The position numbers and the translations under genes were made by a program. Shown here piece by piece: positions 17,411-27,400 of a stretch of DNA of 64,000 bases (position 1 is the first letter of the stretch; every line of letters starts with the position of its first letter). A model generated the notes under the pieces. That model worked only from the letters and a program-made list of their open reading frames with translations, made no database searches and was not told the DNA's origin. The stretch lies in NCBI GenBank assembly GCA_964352625.1, contig CAYGSD010000006.1:163315-227314 (forward strand). The letters run 5' to 3'. This stretch comes from JAAEPI01 sp964352625. GTDB taxonomy: Bacteria; Bacteroidota; Bacteroidia; Cytophagales; Cyclobacteriaceae.

Positions 17411-19260
17411 CAATCAAAAAACAACCATTGCACGCCTATATCTGTGATCGATTTTTGAGCAGGATAAAAAGGTGTCTCCATGTACCCATCGTTTGCCTGT
17501 TGATTCACATGCGTCCATTTGACGAAAGCGCGCAGACTTCTAATTTTCATGTTCACGAAAACATCGACAGCCACATAGTCTTGAAGGCGAATGTCCGATT
17601 GAACATAATATTGTGTAATCACAGGATCGTACTGATTTGAGGTATAACCAGACCGATAGTATACGTCGGCTCCCACTTCGACAGGGACGGCATCTTGGAA
17701 CCAAAGTCCTCGCCAAAAAAGCCTGCCAGCATACCTGACCGATGGTGAGCGAATGATGCCTGTGCCGGTGGGTGAGTAGAGGAAGTTGGTTATTCTATTC
17801 TCCAATCTAAAATACTCGTTCTCATTCATCCTCAGGAAGTTGAAAGACAGGCTACCGCCGAAGTTGTATAACAAAATGGCACTTGTTTCCTGCACGGGTA
17901 TTTGCTCTTCATTGAAATAGACCATGTTTGAAATGGTCGACAAACTCCCCTCCTGGGATATTTCGAATCGATTCAAATTAAGTTTTAATCGTGCTGATAC
18001 TTTATTGGAGAACTGGGGTTCGAAACTATTGTTCCAATTGTGATGATTTCCTGTATAGGACTGAACTAAGAAGCTTTGAAGCGCTCTTTGAGAAACATAT
18101 GTGATGTTAACAAATTCGCTGGCCAGGGTGCCTTCCAGCCTGTAGGCACCTTCGTTAGACAGTTCGCCAATTCCAGAAACTGAGAATTTGTCCTTCCAAT
18201 CAAATCGCAAATAGGTACCTGCATAGGTCTCACTCTCAGTAGTCTCAAGAGAACCCTTTGGGTTGTAAATAAGCTCCCGCCGTTTCAAATAGAAACGATA
18301 AAACGCACCTTTTATATTCCCTTTCAATCCAGCCTCATTTTCGAAAGCAGAATAAATCGTTTGGTCTCTGGTAGTATCAGAATCCAAGAAAAAATTAGGA
18401 TAGAAGTTTACATACTGATCGCCCCCTCCTGTGGAGTCATCTGCGAAAGTATTTTCCTGAGTTGTGTAGTCCGCTTGATGATACAGCTGAAATCCAGATC
18501 CTAATTTATATTCATGATACAAGTGGTATCGCCTTCGCTTATCCTCTGCTACGGCATCATCCAAAAGAACCTCTGAGTCTTGATATTGGAAAAAATCAGC
18601 TCGAGTGGGCTCTTCAGAATCCACAAAAACACCTCCAATGTCCGCCACTCGATGGTTCATTGAAGTGATGCTGAACGCCATACCATACGGCTTCTCCTCG
18701 TTGAAATAGTTCACATAAATGTCAAATAAAGAACTCTCGGTTGCTCTATCACCTTGACCTTCACCTCCTATTTGCTTGTCGGCCGTGATGCGATTTACAT
18801 CAAAACCAATGTTCCAATGGGGGTTTATATTGCGACTAAAGGAGAAATCAATTTTACTTCTATTGTCTCCCCCTAGAACCACACCCAAATCCATATAAGG
18901 TGACTTGGTATCAAAGTATCGAATTGAATTAACGTCTTTGAAATACTGATCATATCCTGTGAACCCCATGGTTCGACCCGGATGACTTGGTAAGTCGTAC
19001 TCAAGATCAAAGAGTGCACTCCCCAAGAATCCCAATGACTGAAACTTTCTATCGGAAGCATCAACCCTATTGTACTTTTCGAATTCGTAAACCAGTGTGT
19101 CAGGATTCTGATAGCGATTGCTGAAATTATTCTTAATCAAGAATTCATTCGTAAACTCCACGGTGGTGGGCCCATAGACCAGCTTTGTAGAATCATCTAC
19201 TATTTGCGTATAAGCATAGCCGGTTATCAAAATAAAAAACAGAGAGGATAGTTTCCGCAC
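17410..19260 (-). CDS. putative outer-membrane beta-barrel porin (Porin_10-like)
   Basis: 616 residues. A short signal peptide (about 1-18, ending GYAYTQ) starts from a GTG codon at 19260. The remainder is a long series of amphipathic strands rich in Tyr, Phe and Asn, ending in an aromatic residue (VQWLFFD), as expected for a beta-barrel. The phrase LGFLGSALFDLEYDLPSHPGR followed by a DLG patch fits the large putative-porin family of Cytophagia. No TonB box or plug is present. It is 9 bases from lpxK, linking it to envelope genes. Confidence 0.75.
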   Translation of the reverse strand: MRKLSSLFFILITGYAYTQIVDDSTKLVYGPTTVEFTNEFLIKNNFSNRYQNPDTLVYEFEKYNRVDASDRKFQSLGFLGSALFDLEYDLPSHPGRTMGFTGYDQYFKDVNSIRYFDTKSPYMDLGVVLGGDNRSKIDFSFSRNINPHWNIGFDVNRITADKQIGGEGQGDRATESSLFDIYVNYFNEEKPYGMAFSITSMNHRVADIGGVFVDSEEPTRADFFQYQDSEVLLDDAVAEDKRRRYHLYHEYKLGSGFQLYHQADYTTQENTFADDSTGGGDQYVNFYPNFFLDSDTTRDQTIYSAFENEAGLKGNIKGAFYRFYLKRRELIYNPKGSLETTESETYAGTYLRFDWKDKFSVSGIGELSNEGAYRLEGTLASEFVNITYVSQRALQSFLVQSYTGNHHNWNNSFEPQFSNKVSARLKLNLNRFEISQEGSLSTISNMVYFNEEQIPVQETSAILLYNFGGSLSFNFLRMNENEYFRLENRITNFLYSPTGTGIIRSPSVRYAGRLFWRGLWFQDAVPVEVGADVYYRSGYTSNQYDPVITQYYVQSDIRLQDYVAVDVFVNMKIRSLRAFVKWTHVNQQANDGYMETPFYPAQKSITDIGVQWLFFD

Positions 19261-19269
19261 GCGGCAAAA

Positions 19270-20292
19270 TTAAGATTCCATAATGTGTAAACCCCGCCGA
19301 GTCTTCAATGTTTCTTGAAATTCTTTTTCACCTTCCAAAAAACTCACTTCAATGGGTATATACCCCCAGGAAGTTTCATTCATTCTTTCATGGGACCTGA
19401 GCTTTACATAGTCCTTATAAGTACAAACAATTGTGGCATTTGTTTTATTGGATAAGTCTATGATTTTTTGAATATCGTCCTGATTGAAATCGTGATGATC
19501 AGGGAAGCCAATCTGGTCAGCTAACCGAAAATGTGTTTGTACATACCTGAAGAAATCCACATTGTTCGCAATGGCAGCAACAGCGACAAATTTCTCATTA
19601 ACAGACCCTGCAACCGAAACGAACGATCCATAATTAATGGAAGTGAAGCCTAGGTAAGAGCTAGGCAATCGTTGCTGGACTCGACCAACAAATTCAGGGG
19701 AAATATCATGTGGACACTTGGTTACTAAAATATGATCTGCTCTTTTGTACCCCACTCTAGCCTCTCGCAATCTTCCTGAAGGAAGGATGAAGTCTTTCCA
19801 GAATGGTTTTTTGAAAGTTGTCAGAAGGATGTTGAAATCGGGCTTCACATATCTGTGCTGAAAAGCATCATCCAGAATGACGACATCAACTTCCGGGAAA
19901 GAACTAAGAATCATCCTCACGCCATCTGCCCTATTTTCCGACACTACTACTTTAATGGATTTGCCAAACTGCTCGAGGTACCCAAATGACTCATCTCCCA
20001 AATCTTTCGGTCCGGAATTTTCATCCCCCAAAACAACACCCCGGGTACTTCTCCCATATCCCCTGCTCAAAGTGGCAATTTGCCAACCTTCATTCAGCCC
20101 GTGTCTAATGAGATACTCCACCATTGGCGTCTTGCCTGTGCCCCCGACCGATAAATTCCCAACAGAGATGGTGAAGACTTGTGGGAAAGCATGCGTCTTT
20201 AAAATGGAGATATCAAAGAACCAATTACGGCATCTGGTAATGATATCATATATTATTGCAAAAGGGAAAAGCAGAAATTGCCACCAATTCAT
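19270..20292 (-). CDS. lpxK: tetraacyldisaccharide 4'-kinase
   Basis: 340 residues from the ATG at 20292. An N-terminal hydrophobic segment (about 5-20) is followed by the P-loop VGNLSVGGTGKTPMVEYL (about 44-61), then LSRGYGR, GDESFGYLEQFG and VVILDDAFQHR, the LpxK hallmarks. The enzyme phosphorylates the lipid A precursor at the inner membrane. A TTG seven codons upstream would overlap the divergent Nif3 gene; with the ATG the two start codons face each other 10 bases apart. Confidence 0.92.
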   Translation of the reverse strand: MNWWQFLLFPFAIIYDIITRCRNWFFDISILKTHAFPQVFTISVGNLSVGGTGKTPMVEYLIRHGLNEGWQIATLSRGYGRSTRGVVLGDENSGPKDLGDESFGYLEQFGKSIKVVVSENRADGVRMILSSFPEVDVVILDDAFQHRYVKPDFNILLTTFKKPFWKDFILPSGRLREARVGYKRADHILVTKCPHDISPEFVGRVQQRLPSSYLGFTSINYGSFVSVAGSVNEKFVAVAAIANNVDFFRYVQTHFRLADQIGFPDHHDFNQDDIQKIIDLSNKTNATIVCTYKDYVKLRSHERMNETSWGYIPIEVSFLEGEKEFQETLKTRRGLHIMES

Positions 20293-20302
20293 TGAGGATA
20301 CT

Positions 20303-21397
20303 ATGAAGGTCAAAGATATAACAAGCGCTCTTGAGGAGTGGGCTCCAAAATCCTATCAGGAAAGTTACGACAACTGTGGACTTCTGGTTGGAGATTTCAA
20401 TCAATCAGTGGATAAAGTACTCATCACATTGGACGTGACAGAAAAGGTCATTGATGAGGCAATTTCAAAAGGCGATCAGATCATTATTGCCCATCACCCG
20501 CTAATTTTCAAAGGACTCAAAAAAATCACGACTGATCACTGGGTGGAACGATGCGTGACAAAGGCAATTAAAAATGACATCAGCATATACGCTATTCATA
20601 CCAATTTAGACAATGTCTCTAACGGGGTGAACGCCAAAATTGCTGAGAAATTAGGTTTAAGCAAGGTAAGAGTCTTAGCGCCTAAATCAGGTAACCTTTC
20701 TAAGCTTGTTACCTTTGTCCCTGAATCCAGTGCTGATGATGTCCTGAACTCTTTGTATAAAGCTGGGGCCGGTCAAGTTGGGGAGTATGTAAACTGCAGC
20801 TTCCAAGTGAGCGGTACTGGCACTTTCACTCCTGGCTCTAACGCCAATCCGACTGTTGGGAAGGTTGGGGAGCAGGAATTTGTAAATGAGAAAAGAATTG
20901 AGGTAATCCTGCCGTCACATTTGGAAACTCCAATGATCCATGCACTAAAGGAGGCTCACCCGTACGAAGAAGTAGCCTACTTCATGTCCAGTTTGAGTAA
21001 CATGAATCAGGATGTGGGTTCGGGACAAATCGGTAGGCTTCCTTCAGCCATGGCTTTTGAAGAATTCGTAAGCCATGTCAAGAAATCCATGAATCTACAG
21101 GTAGTAAAGCACACCCATCCTCTTGAAAAAATGATAGAAACTGTGGCAGTTTGTGGAGGATCCGGTTCCTTCCTTTTGAGCCAATCGATTCAGCAAAGGG
21201 CAGATGCATTCATATCATCAGATTTCAAATATCATGAATTTTTTGAAGCAGAAAATCGAATAAATATTCTTGATATTGGCCATTATGAAAGCGAAGTTTT
21301 CACAAAGGAATTAATACTCGATTACTTGAGTCAAAAATTCGCTAATATTGCGTTTCGTTTATCAGGGGTCAATACAAATCCCATAACATTTAGTTAG
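20303..21397 (+). CDS. Nif3-like dinuclear metal center protein (GTP cyclohydrolase 1 type 2 homologue)
   Basis: 364 residues. The start MKVKDITSALEEWAPKSYQE is the usual family N terminus, which fixes the ATG at 20303 rather than an earlier in-frame start inside lpxK. Metal ligands are seen in AHHPLIFKG (His64, His65), HTNLDN, and near the C terminus in DIGHYESE. The middle insert (about 130-240) is the PII-like domain found in longer members. Proteins of this family form toroidal hexamers; the true substrate is not settled. The zinc-ribbon gene follows after 7 bases, a pairing common in bacteria. Confidence 0.9.
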   Translation: MKVKDITSALEEWAPKSYQESYDNCGLLVGDFNQSVDKVLITLDVTEKVIDEAISKGDQIIIAHHPLIFKGLKKITTDHWVERCVTKAIKNDISIYAIHTNLDNVSNGVNAKIAEKLGLSKVRVLAPKSGNLSKLVTFVPESSADDVLNSLYKAGAGQVGEYVNCSFQVSGTGTFTPGSNANPTVGKVGEQEFVNEKRIEVILPSHLETPMIHALKEAHPYEEVAYFMSSLSNMNQDVGSGQIGRLPSAMAFEEFVSHVKKSMNLQVVKHTHPLEKMIETVAVCGGSGSFLLSQSIQQRADAFISSDFKYHEFFEAENRINILDIGHYESEVFTKELILDYLSQKFANIAFRLSGVNTNPITFS

Positions 21398-21404
21398 AAA
21401 ATAC

Positions 21405-22190
21405 ATGGAAAATACGGTTGCTAAGAAACTGGAAGCTCTTCAAAAATTACAATCCATAGACTCAGAAATTGACGAACTCCAAAAAGTAAGAGGTGCCTTA
21501 CCTGAAGAGGTGATGGACCTTGAAGATGAACTTGCTGGGTACGAAACCAGAGTTGAAAAACAAAAAGCAGAACTCGTCGAAATCGAAGAGGGAATTGAAG
21601 CGAATAAAGTAGCAATCAAGGACGCTGAAAAACTCATTAAAAAATATGAGGAGCAGCAAATGAATGTGCGGAATAATCGTGAATATGACGCCATCACTAA
21701 AGAGGTAGAGTTGCAGAAATTGGAGATTCAAATTCTTGATAAGAGAATAAAAGAAGCCTACGACAGAATCGAAGCTAAGAAGGAAGAGATCAAGGAAACT
21801 GACGACATCAGAAAGGAGAGGAAAAAAGACCTTCAGAGCAAAAAGGAAGAGCTTGCTGTCATTACAAAAGAATCTGAAGAGGACGAGCAAAAGCTTGAAA
21901 AAGGAAGAACAAAAGCAGCGAAGCAAATAGAAGATAGACTGATCAAATCATACAATAAGGTTCGTGAGAATATGAGAAATGGCCTTGCCGTAGTGCCGGT
22001 TAAGCGGGGTGCTTGTGGTGGCTGTTTCAATATTGTACCTCCACAGATGCAAGCTGAGATCAGGGAGCAAAAGAAAATTATTGTTTGCGAGCACTGTGGT
22101 AGAATCCTGGCAGGAGTAGAAGATGAAATCGTGGAGGAGGAAAAGCCAAAAAGAAGAACAACAAGAAAGAAGGCTACTGAGAAAAAGTAG
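21405..22190 (+). CDS. C4-type zinc-ribbon coiled-coil protein (CT398-like)
   Basis: 261 residues. Residues from about 10 to 180 are a long charged coiled coil (two antiparallel helices by the heptad pattern), followed by a zinc ribbon with Cys at about 203, 206, 228 and 231 (ACGGCFN and CEHCGRIL). A basic tail rich in Lys and Arg follows. This layout matches the CT398/HP0958 family. It is co-transcribed with Nif3, with a 7-base gap. The molecular role in Bacteroidota is not established. A strong bidirectional terminator follows. Confidence 0.88.
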   Translation: MENTVAKKLEALQKLQSIDSEIDELQKVRGALPEEVMDLEDELAGYETRVEKQKAELVEIEEGIEANKVAIKDAEKLIKKYEEQQMNVRNNREYDAITKEVELQKLEIQILDKRIKEAYDRIEAKKEEIKETDDIRKERKKDLQSKKEELAVITKESEEDEQKLEKGRTKAAKQIEDRLIKSYNKVRENMRNGLAVVPVKRGACGGCFNIVPPQMQAEIREQKKIIVCEHCGRILAGVEDEIVEEEKPKRRTTRKKATEKK

Positions 22191-22207
22191 GCTCATAGGA
22201 AAGAAAT

Positions 22208-22240
22208 AAAAAAGCCCTTCGATAATCGAAGGGCTTTTTT
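22208..22240. terminator. bidirectional terminator
   Basis: An 8-bp GC-containing stem (22214-22221 with 22227-22234) is flanked by six A before and six T after, so it can stop transcription from both sides. It serves the zinc-ribbon gene (+) and the acyltransferase gene (-), whose stop codon is inside the T tract. Confidence 0.9.
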
Positions 22241-22793
22241 ATTTCACGCCGTTCTCAGGGTGTTTCGCTACAATCGTTCGGAAGTAAGATTTCATTTTTT
22301 CAATGTCAGCTTCCATATCTCCAGTAGGAAAAAGAGGCTCGCAAAATTCAACGACCTTTCTTGAATAATCTATTCCAGCCATGATTATTGGAACGTTAGC
22401 CTTTAGAGCCACTCTATAGAATCCCGTTTTCCACTCGGGAGAATAAGATCGTGTACCCTCCGGCGTAATGGTCATTATGAATTTTTCACTTTCCGAAAAA
22501 ATTTCAACTATCTGATCTACCATATTGGTCTTCTTACTCCTATCGACAGGTCGCCCTCCCGCCATTTTCAAAAACCAACCCACGATCGGGATTTTAAACA
22601 AAGAATCCTTTGCAAGGAAATCCGGTTTGATTTTCATGATGTGCTTTACGCTGTACCCAACCACAAAATCCCAATTGCTGGTGTGAGGTGCTACAACGAT
22701 GACATACTTTTTTAGATTTTCGGGGATGGCACCCAAAATACCCCAGCCAAAAAGCCGATACCAAAACCCGAATAAGATGCTTTTGAATTTCAT
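22239..22793 (-). CDS. lysophospholipid acyltransferase (PlsC-like)
   Basis: 184 residues. The acyltransferase block I is APHTSNWDF (His and Asp at about residues 36-41, HX4D), block II is GGRPVDRSKK, and block III is TPEGTRSYSPEWKTGFYRVA. The enzyme should transfer an acyl chain to a lysophospholipid or related lipid at the inner membrane. The ATG at 22793 follows a GTG codon at 22796; either would do. It lies 5-8 bases after accA, so fatty-acid synthesis and lipid acylation are on one transcript. Confidence 0.87.
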   Translation of the reverse strand: MKFKSILFGFWYRLFGWGILGAIPENLKKYVIVVAPHTSNWDFVVGYSVKHIMKIKPDFLAKDSLFKIPIVGWFLKMAGGRPVDRSKKTNMVDQIVEIFSESEKFIMTITPEGTRSYSPEWKTGFYRVALKANVPIIMAGIDYSRKVVEFCEPLFPTGDMEADIEKMKSYFRTIVAKHPENGVK

Positions 22794-22801
22794 CACCGGG
22801 T

Positions 22802-23746
22802 TTAGGCGTACGCCCCCATACCGCTGAATTTTTCTATGCGATCAGAGATTCGCTTGTCAATTGTCTCGTTTTGCAATTCTTTGAGCGTGCTTAGAATCAC
22901 TTTTTTGAGTTCCTTGGCTGCCTTGGGCATGTCCGTGTGCGCACCCCCAAGAGGTTCCTTTATCACGCCATCTATCAGTCTATTTTCTAACATATCCTTG
23001 GCGGTCAACTTTAGAGCCTCTGCGGCCTGCTCTTTATAATCCCAGCTTCTCCAAAGTATTGAAGAACAAGACTCTGGAGAAATGACCGAATACCATGTAT
23101 TCTCCATCATAAGCACCCTATCCCCTATTGCTATTCCCAATGCACCACCAGACGCTCCTTCTCCAATGATGATACAAATCACAGGCACTTTCAGCATAAA
23201 CATCTCCTTAAGGTTTCTTGCAATTGCTTCGCCTTGGCCCCTCTCCTCTGCTTCCAAACCAGGAAATGCTCCTGGGGTATCAATCAATGTCACTATTGGC
23301 TTATTAAACTTCTCGGCCATTTTCATCAAACGAAGAGCCTTTCTATAACCTTCCGGATTAGCCATACCAAAGTTTCTCATCTGTCTTTGCTTGGTATTCC
23401 TCCCCTTTTGCTGACCAATCAACATTACTGTTTGAGAACCAATCTTTCCGAAACCCCCAATCATTGCTTTATCGTCCTTGACTGATCTATCTCCATGAAG
23501 CTCCACAAAATCGCTTGTCATTTCATAGATATAGTCAAGAGCATATGGTCGCTCCGGATGCCTTGAGAGTTGTACTCTCTGCCATCTTGTGAGATTTTCA
23601 AAAGTTTCCTTCTTAAGTTTTTGAATTTTTGATTCGAGTTGTTTGATGGCGTCAGAAACGTCCACATCACTTTGTTTGGCCAAATCCTTCATATCTGAAA
23701 GTTTAGCTTCCAGTTCCGATATCGGCTTCTCAAATTCTAGCTCCAT
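22802..23746 (-). CDS. accA: acetyl-CoA carboxylase carboxyltransferase subunit alpha
   Basis: 314 residues, full length. The helical N terminus (about 1-65) precedes the crotonase-fold carboxyltransferase domain with DRSVKDDKAMIGGFG, the TPGAFPGLEAEERGQ stretch, and GEGASGGALGIAIGD. With AccD it makes malonyl-CoA for fatty-acid synthesis. It is divergent from the tRNA-Asp gene, with 116 bases between them. Confidence 0.95.
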   Translation of the reverse strand: MELEFEKPISELEAKLSDMKDLAKQSDVDVSDAIKQLESKIQKLKKETFENLTRWQRVQLSRHPERPYALDYIYEMTSDFVELHGDRSVKDDKAMIGGFGKIGSQTVMLIGQQKGRNTKQRQMRNFGMANPEGYRKALRLMKMAEKFNKPIVTLIDTPGAFPGLEAEERGQGEAIARNLKEMFMLKVPVICIIIGEGASGGALGIAIGDRVLMMENTWYSVISPESCSSILWRSWDYKEQAAEALKLTAKDMLENRLIDGVIKEPLGGAHTDMPKAAKELKKVILSTLKELQNETIDKRISDRIEKFSGMGAYA

Positions 23747-23811
23747 AAGGTCCTTAATTGATTTATTTTATCAAGTGTTCAAATTTATAGAGAATTAAAG
23801 GAAAACAGACC

Positions 23812-23842
23812 TTGCATATGAAAATGGGTCGTCTTAAATTTG
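23812..23842 (+). promoter_or_regulatory. promoter of the tRNA-Asp gene (Bacteroidota type)
   Basis: TTG at 23812-23814 and TAAATTTG at 23835-23842 are separated by 20 bases, fitting the Bacteroidota -33/-7 consensus. The start of transcription would fall about 14 bases before the tRNA. Confidence 0.75.
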
Positions 23843-23862
23843 CGTCGCTTTTGAAGCAAAAA

Positions 23863-23936
23863 GGTTTGGTAGTTCAGTTGGTTAGAATGCCTGCCTGTCA
23901 CGCAGGAGGTCGCGAGTTCGAGTCTCGTCCAGACCG
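23863..23936 (+). tRNA. tRNA-Asp (GTC)
   Basis: All four arms fold: a 7-bp acceptor stem (23863-23869 with 23929-23935, one G-T pair), the anticodon stem 23890-23894 with 23902-23906, and a T arm with TTCGAGT. The anticodon GTC is at 23897-23899. The discriminator base is G at 23936, and no CCA is encoded. Confidence 0.95.
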
Positions 23937-23947
23937 CTTTAAAGTCA

Positions 23948-23979
23948 AGCACTTACGTTAATTCGTAAGTGCTTTTTTT
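23948..23979 (+). terminator. Rho-independent terminator of the tRNA-Asp gene
   Basis: Perfect 10-bp stem (23948-23957 with 23964-23973) with a 6-base loop and a run of seven T, starting 12 bases after the tRNA. Confidence 0.9.
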
Positions 23980-24231
23980 GTTTTAGAATATTAAGTTTAT
24001 TTTCAAAAGGAGCTACTCAAGTAAAGTCTGATGCTTCCAAATAATGGGAATACTTTAAAATAGGATTTTTATTATCCCAAAATTTCCAACCTCTCTTCCT
24101 AACCCCAATTCTGCTAATCACTGGGATAAGAAGTGCAGAATAATATTTATATAAATATTTTAATATTTTTTTTAACTATTATAATTTTTTTGCGTTTAAT
24201 TGCTATATATGTTCAATTAAATCTTAAAATA

Positions 24232-24396
24232 ATGATAGAATTTTTTAGAGGGATACTTTTTAAAGACACCCCAAAACTACGAATTGAAAAGACCGAAGAT
24301 GGTCAATGGATGTTTACCAGAAAATTTAAGATTCTGTACATAGGCACTAAGGAAATGTGCAAAAAATACATGAAGCAACAACTTTCTATTACTTAA
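24232..24396 (+). CDS. small protein of unknown function, 54 residues
   Basis: From the ATG at 24232: MIEFFRGILFKDT and then a basic, lysine-rich body. An earlier in-frame ATG at 24133 would add a hydrophobic stretch translated from very AT-rich DNA and is less believable. The gene is isolated in AT-rich sequence after tRNA-Asp and ends directly at a large inverted repeat. The pattern of charged strands (LRIEKTEDGQWMFTRKFKIL) looks like real coding sequence, but I do not recognise the family. It could also be a remnant. Confidence 0.4.
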   Translation: MIEFFRGILFKDTPKLRIEKTEDGQWMFTRKFKILYIGTKEMCKKYMKQQLSIT

Positions 24397-24424
24397 TGAT
24401 GTCATGCATTTGCATGACATCATT
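24395..24424. terminator. long perfect inverted repeat, probable bidirectional terminator
   Basis: Two 14-bp arms (24395-24408 and 24411-24424) are perfectly complementary around a TT centre. It sits between the small ORF (+) and the RND pump gene (-), and overlaps the stop codon of the latter. There is no clear T tract, so termination is inferred from position; a protein-binding palindrome is the alternative. Confidence 0.55.
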
Positions 24425-27400
24425 ATTGAAAATCTTCTTCATTGATAACCCTATTTTCCTTACTCGCTAGGTAGGTGTAAAGTGCAGGAATCACATACAA
24501 AGTGAGCACCAATGAGAGTAACAGTCCGCCTATAATTGCTCGCCCCATGGGGATTCTACTTGTCGACGAATCGCCAAGAGCCAGAGCTATCGGCAGGGCA
24601 CCCAAAACGGTGGACAGACTGGTCATAAGAATTGGTCTAAAACGCTGAGAGGCCGCCTCAGTTGCCGCTTCTCTCAAGGTCATCCCGCTATCTCTCTTCT
24701 GATTGGCAAATTCAACTATTAAAATCCCGTTCTTGGTTACGATACCAACCAAGACAATCATACCAATCTGACTAAACACATTCAACGTCTGATCAAATAA
24801 CCAAAGGGTTAGAATCGCACCGGCCAAGGCAAGAGGAACAGTTAATAAAATGGTAAGTGGATCCCTGAAACTCTCAAACTGAGCAGCTAAGGTTAGATAA
24901 ACCAGAATGAGAGCAAAGATGAAAATGATTAACGTACTGTCCGAGCTCTCAGCAAAATCCGAAGCACTACCTGCCAACTCCGTACTAAACGACTCGTCCA
25001 AAACTTCCGCCGCAATGGCTCGCATTTCCTTTACGCCATCCCCTAGTGAATAACCGACTGCAGGAGCAGCATCTACTGTAGCCGAGGTATATCTATTGTA
25101 TCGAAGCAAAGAAGGTGGTCTACTGGCAAAATCAATGTCCACAAGGTTGTCAAGGGTTATCATCATTCCCTCCCGATTTCTGACAGTGATGTTATTCAGG
25201 TCCATAGGCTCATCCTTCTTTTCGCGAATGGCCTCCGTAAGAATGAAATATTGCTTTCCATCTTTAATGAAATATCCAAGCCTTTGCTCACTCAAGTACA
25301 TTTGCAAGGTTTGTGCAACATCTTGCACGGTCACTCCCATGAGCAATGCCTTATTCCTATTAATATTAACAGTGATTTCCGGCTTTGTGAATTTCAAATC
25401 CACCTGTGAAACGGAGAATACGGGACTGCTCTGAACCTTATCCATGAAGACAGGAAGAACCGCTCTCAGCCTTTCCATGTCAGGTGCCTGAATCACAAAT
25501 TGTAGAGGTAAACTCCCTCCTCCTCCACTGGTTTGAATGGTCGGCTCTTGGACAACAATGGACTTAGCGAAAGTGGCCTTTTTCAGCTCTTCCGTTATTT
25601 CATTAGCAATCTCGTTTTGAGATCTTTCGCGTGTCGAAGGTTCTTGAAGCGTGACTCTGACGAATGAGGAATTAGCAGAGGTTGATGATCGAAACGTTGG
25701 GGAAGTCACCCCCAAAAGAAATGCCTTTTCCGGAAGGGTGTCCATCCAATGCATGATCTCCAATTGGTAGTTATCCATAGCTTTATAAGACGTACCCTCT
25801 GGAGCCGTTGAAACGATTCTAAGAATGCTCTTATCCTCTATGGGAGCTAGTTCCGTTTTCAGCAAAGACCCAACCCAAAAAATAATGGCAAGCATGACCA
25901 ATACAATCGGAAAAGCCAGCCATGGTCGATGCATAAACAACCCCAGCGAACTTGAATATTTGTCTGTTAGGAAATTGATGAGTCTTCCAAAAGCCCTCAT
26001 TAAGGCATTTTCTCTCTTACTTTTCTTAAGCATTCGAGAACTCATCATGGGAGTCAAGGACAATGTGATGAAAGTGGATATGGCAATGGCACCAACTACT
26101 ACCATGGCGAATTCACGGAATAACTGCCCGGTGAGTCCTGGCATGAAGAAGATGGGCAGAAAGACACAAACCAAAGTGATCGAGGTGGCGAGCACCGCAA
26201 AAAACACTTCTCTCGATCCCTCAAAAGCGGCTTTCATCGGGTGCATTCCCAGTTCTATTTTCGAATAGATATTTTCCATTACCACTATGGCATCATCCAC
26301 GACCAGTCCAGTTGCTAAAACTAGCCCTAACAAGGAAAGGACGTTAATGGAGAAGCCTGCAGCATAGAGAGCACCAAAACTCCCAATTAGCGCAATTGGT
26401 ATCAGGACAATTGGAATCAAGGTGGTGCGCCAGTTCCTCAAAAAGAAGAAAATCACCATGAGCACTAAGATGAAAGCCAAAACGATCGTGAACTTCACCT
26501 CACTGATAGCCTTTCTTATAGAAACTGTCCTATCCAAAGCCACATCTAATTGGATGTCTTCGGGGAGTTCCTTCTTCATTATTTCAATACGTCGGAAAGC
26601 TTCATCGACAATGTCGATATAGTTAGAACCAGGCTGTGGCTGAAGCGCAATGCCCACCATAGGAATCACGCCATTGCCACGTAAAATTGTTCGCTCTGTC
26701 TCCGCCCCCAAACGCGCTGACCCCACATCCTTTAATCGGATGAGGGTACTCCCTTCTTGTCGAATAATTAGTGCCTCGAACTCCTCTGGTGTATAAAGCC
26801 GTCCGATAGTTCTCACCGTCAGTTCTGTTTCCGTTCCTTCCACCCGACCTGATGGGAGCTCCACATTTTGCCGATTAAGTGCGCTCTGGATGTCGAGTGG
26901 CGTCACATTAAATTCACGCATTTTCCTTGGGTCAAGCTCAAGGCGCATGGCATACTTCTTTTCTCCCCAAATCCTAATACTACTCACACCTGGAATCGTC
27001 TGGAGTCGCTCTTTGAAAATGTTGTTGCCTATTTGACTAAGCTCCAACAAACCCCGCTTATTGCTCTGAACTGTGATCGACAGGATAGTTTGAGCATCAG
27101 CATCCGCCTTATTCACTTGTGGGGGGTCAGCATCTGGAGGCAAGTTTCTAACTGCGCGAGATACCTTATCTCGCACATCATTTGCGGCATCATTAAGATC
27201 CATTGTCGGTAGAAACTCGATGGTAATCGTACTTCGACCATCCGTGCTATTCGACCTTAAAATCTTAACTCCATCGATACTATTTATCTGTTCCTCAAGT
27301 GGTTCAGTGATCTGGGATTCTATGATTTCCGCATTGGCTCCTGGGTAATTAGTCTGAACAGTTACAATAGGAGGATCAACACTGGGATACTCACGAACGC

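Noticed and set aside
19877..20302. Longer plus-strand frame running into the Nif3 gene
   Set aside because: It is antisense to the lpxK coding sequence, and the conserved Nif3 N terminus begins exactly at 20303.
21498..21926. 142-residue antisense frame in the zinc-ribbon gene
   Set aside because: Low-complexity Phe/Leu/Ser composition is the mirror of a Lys/Glu-rich coiled coil, not a protein.
23863..24424. Integrated element at tRNA-Asp with attachment repeats
   Set aside because: No integrase gene and no direct repeat of the tRNA 3' end could be found downstream.
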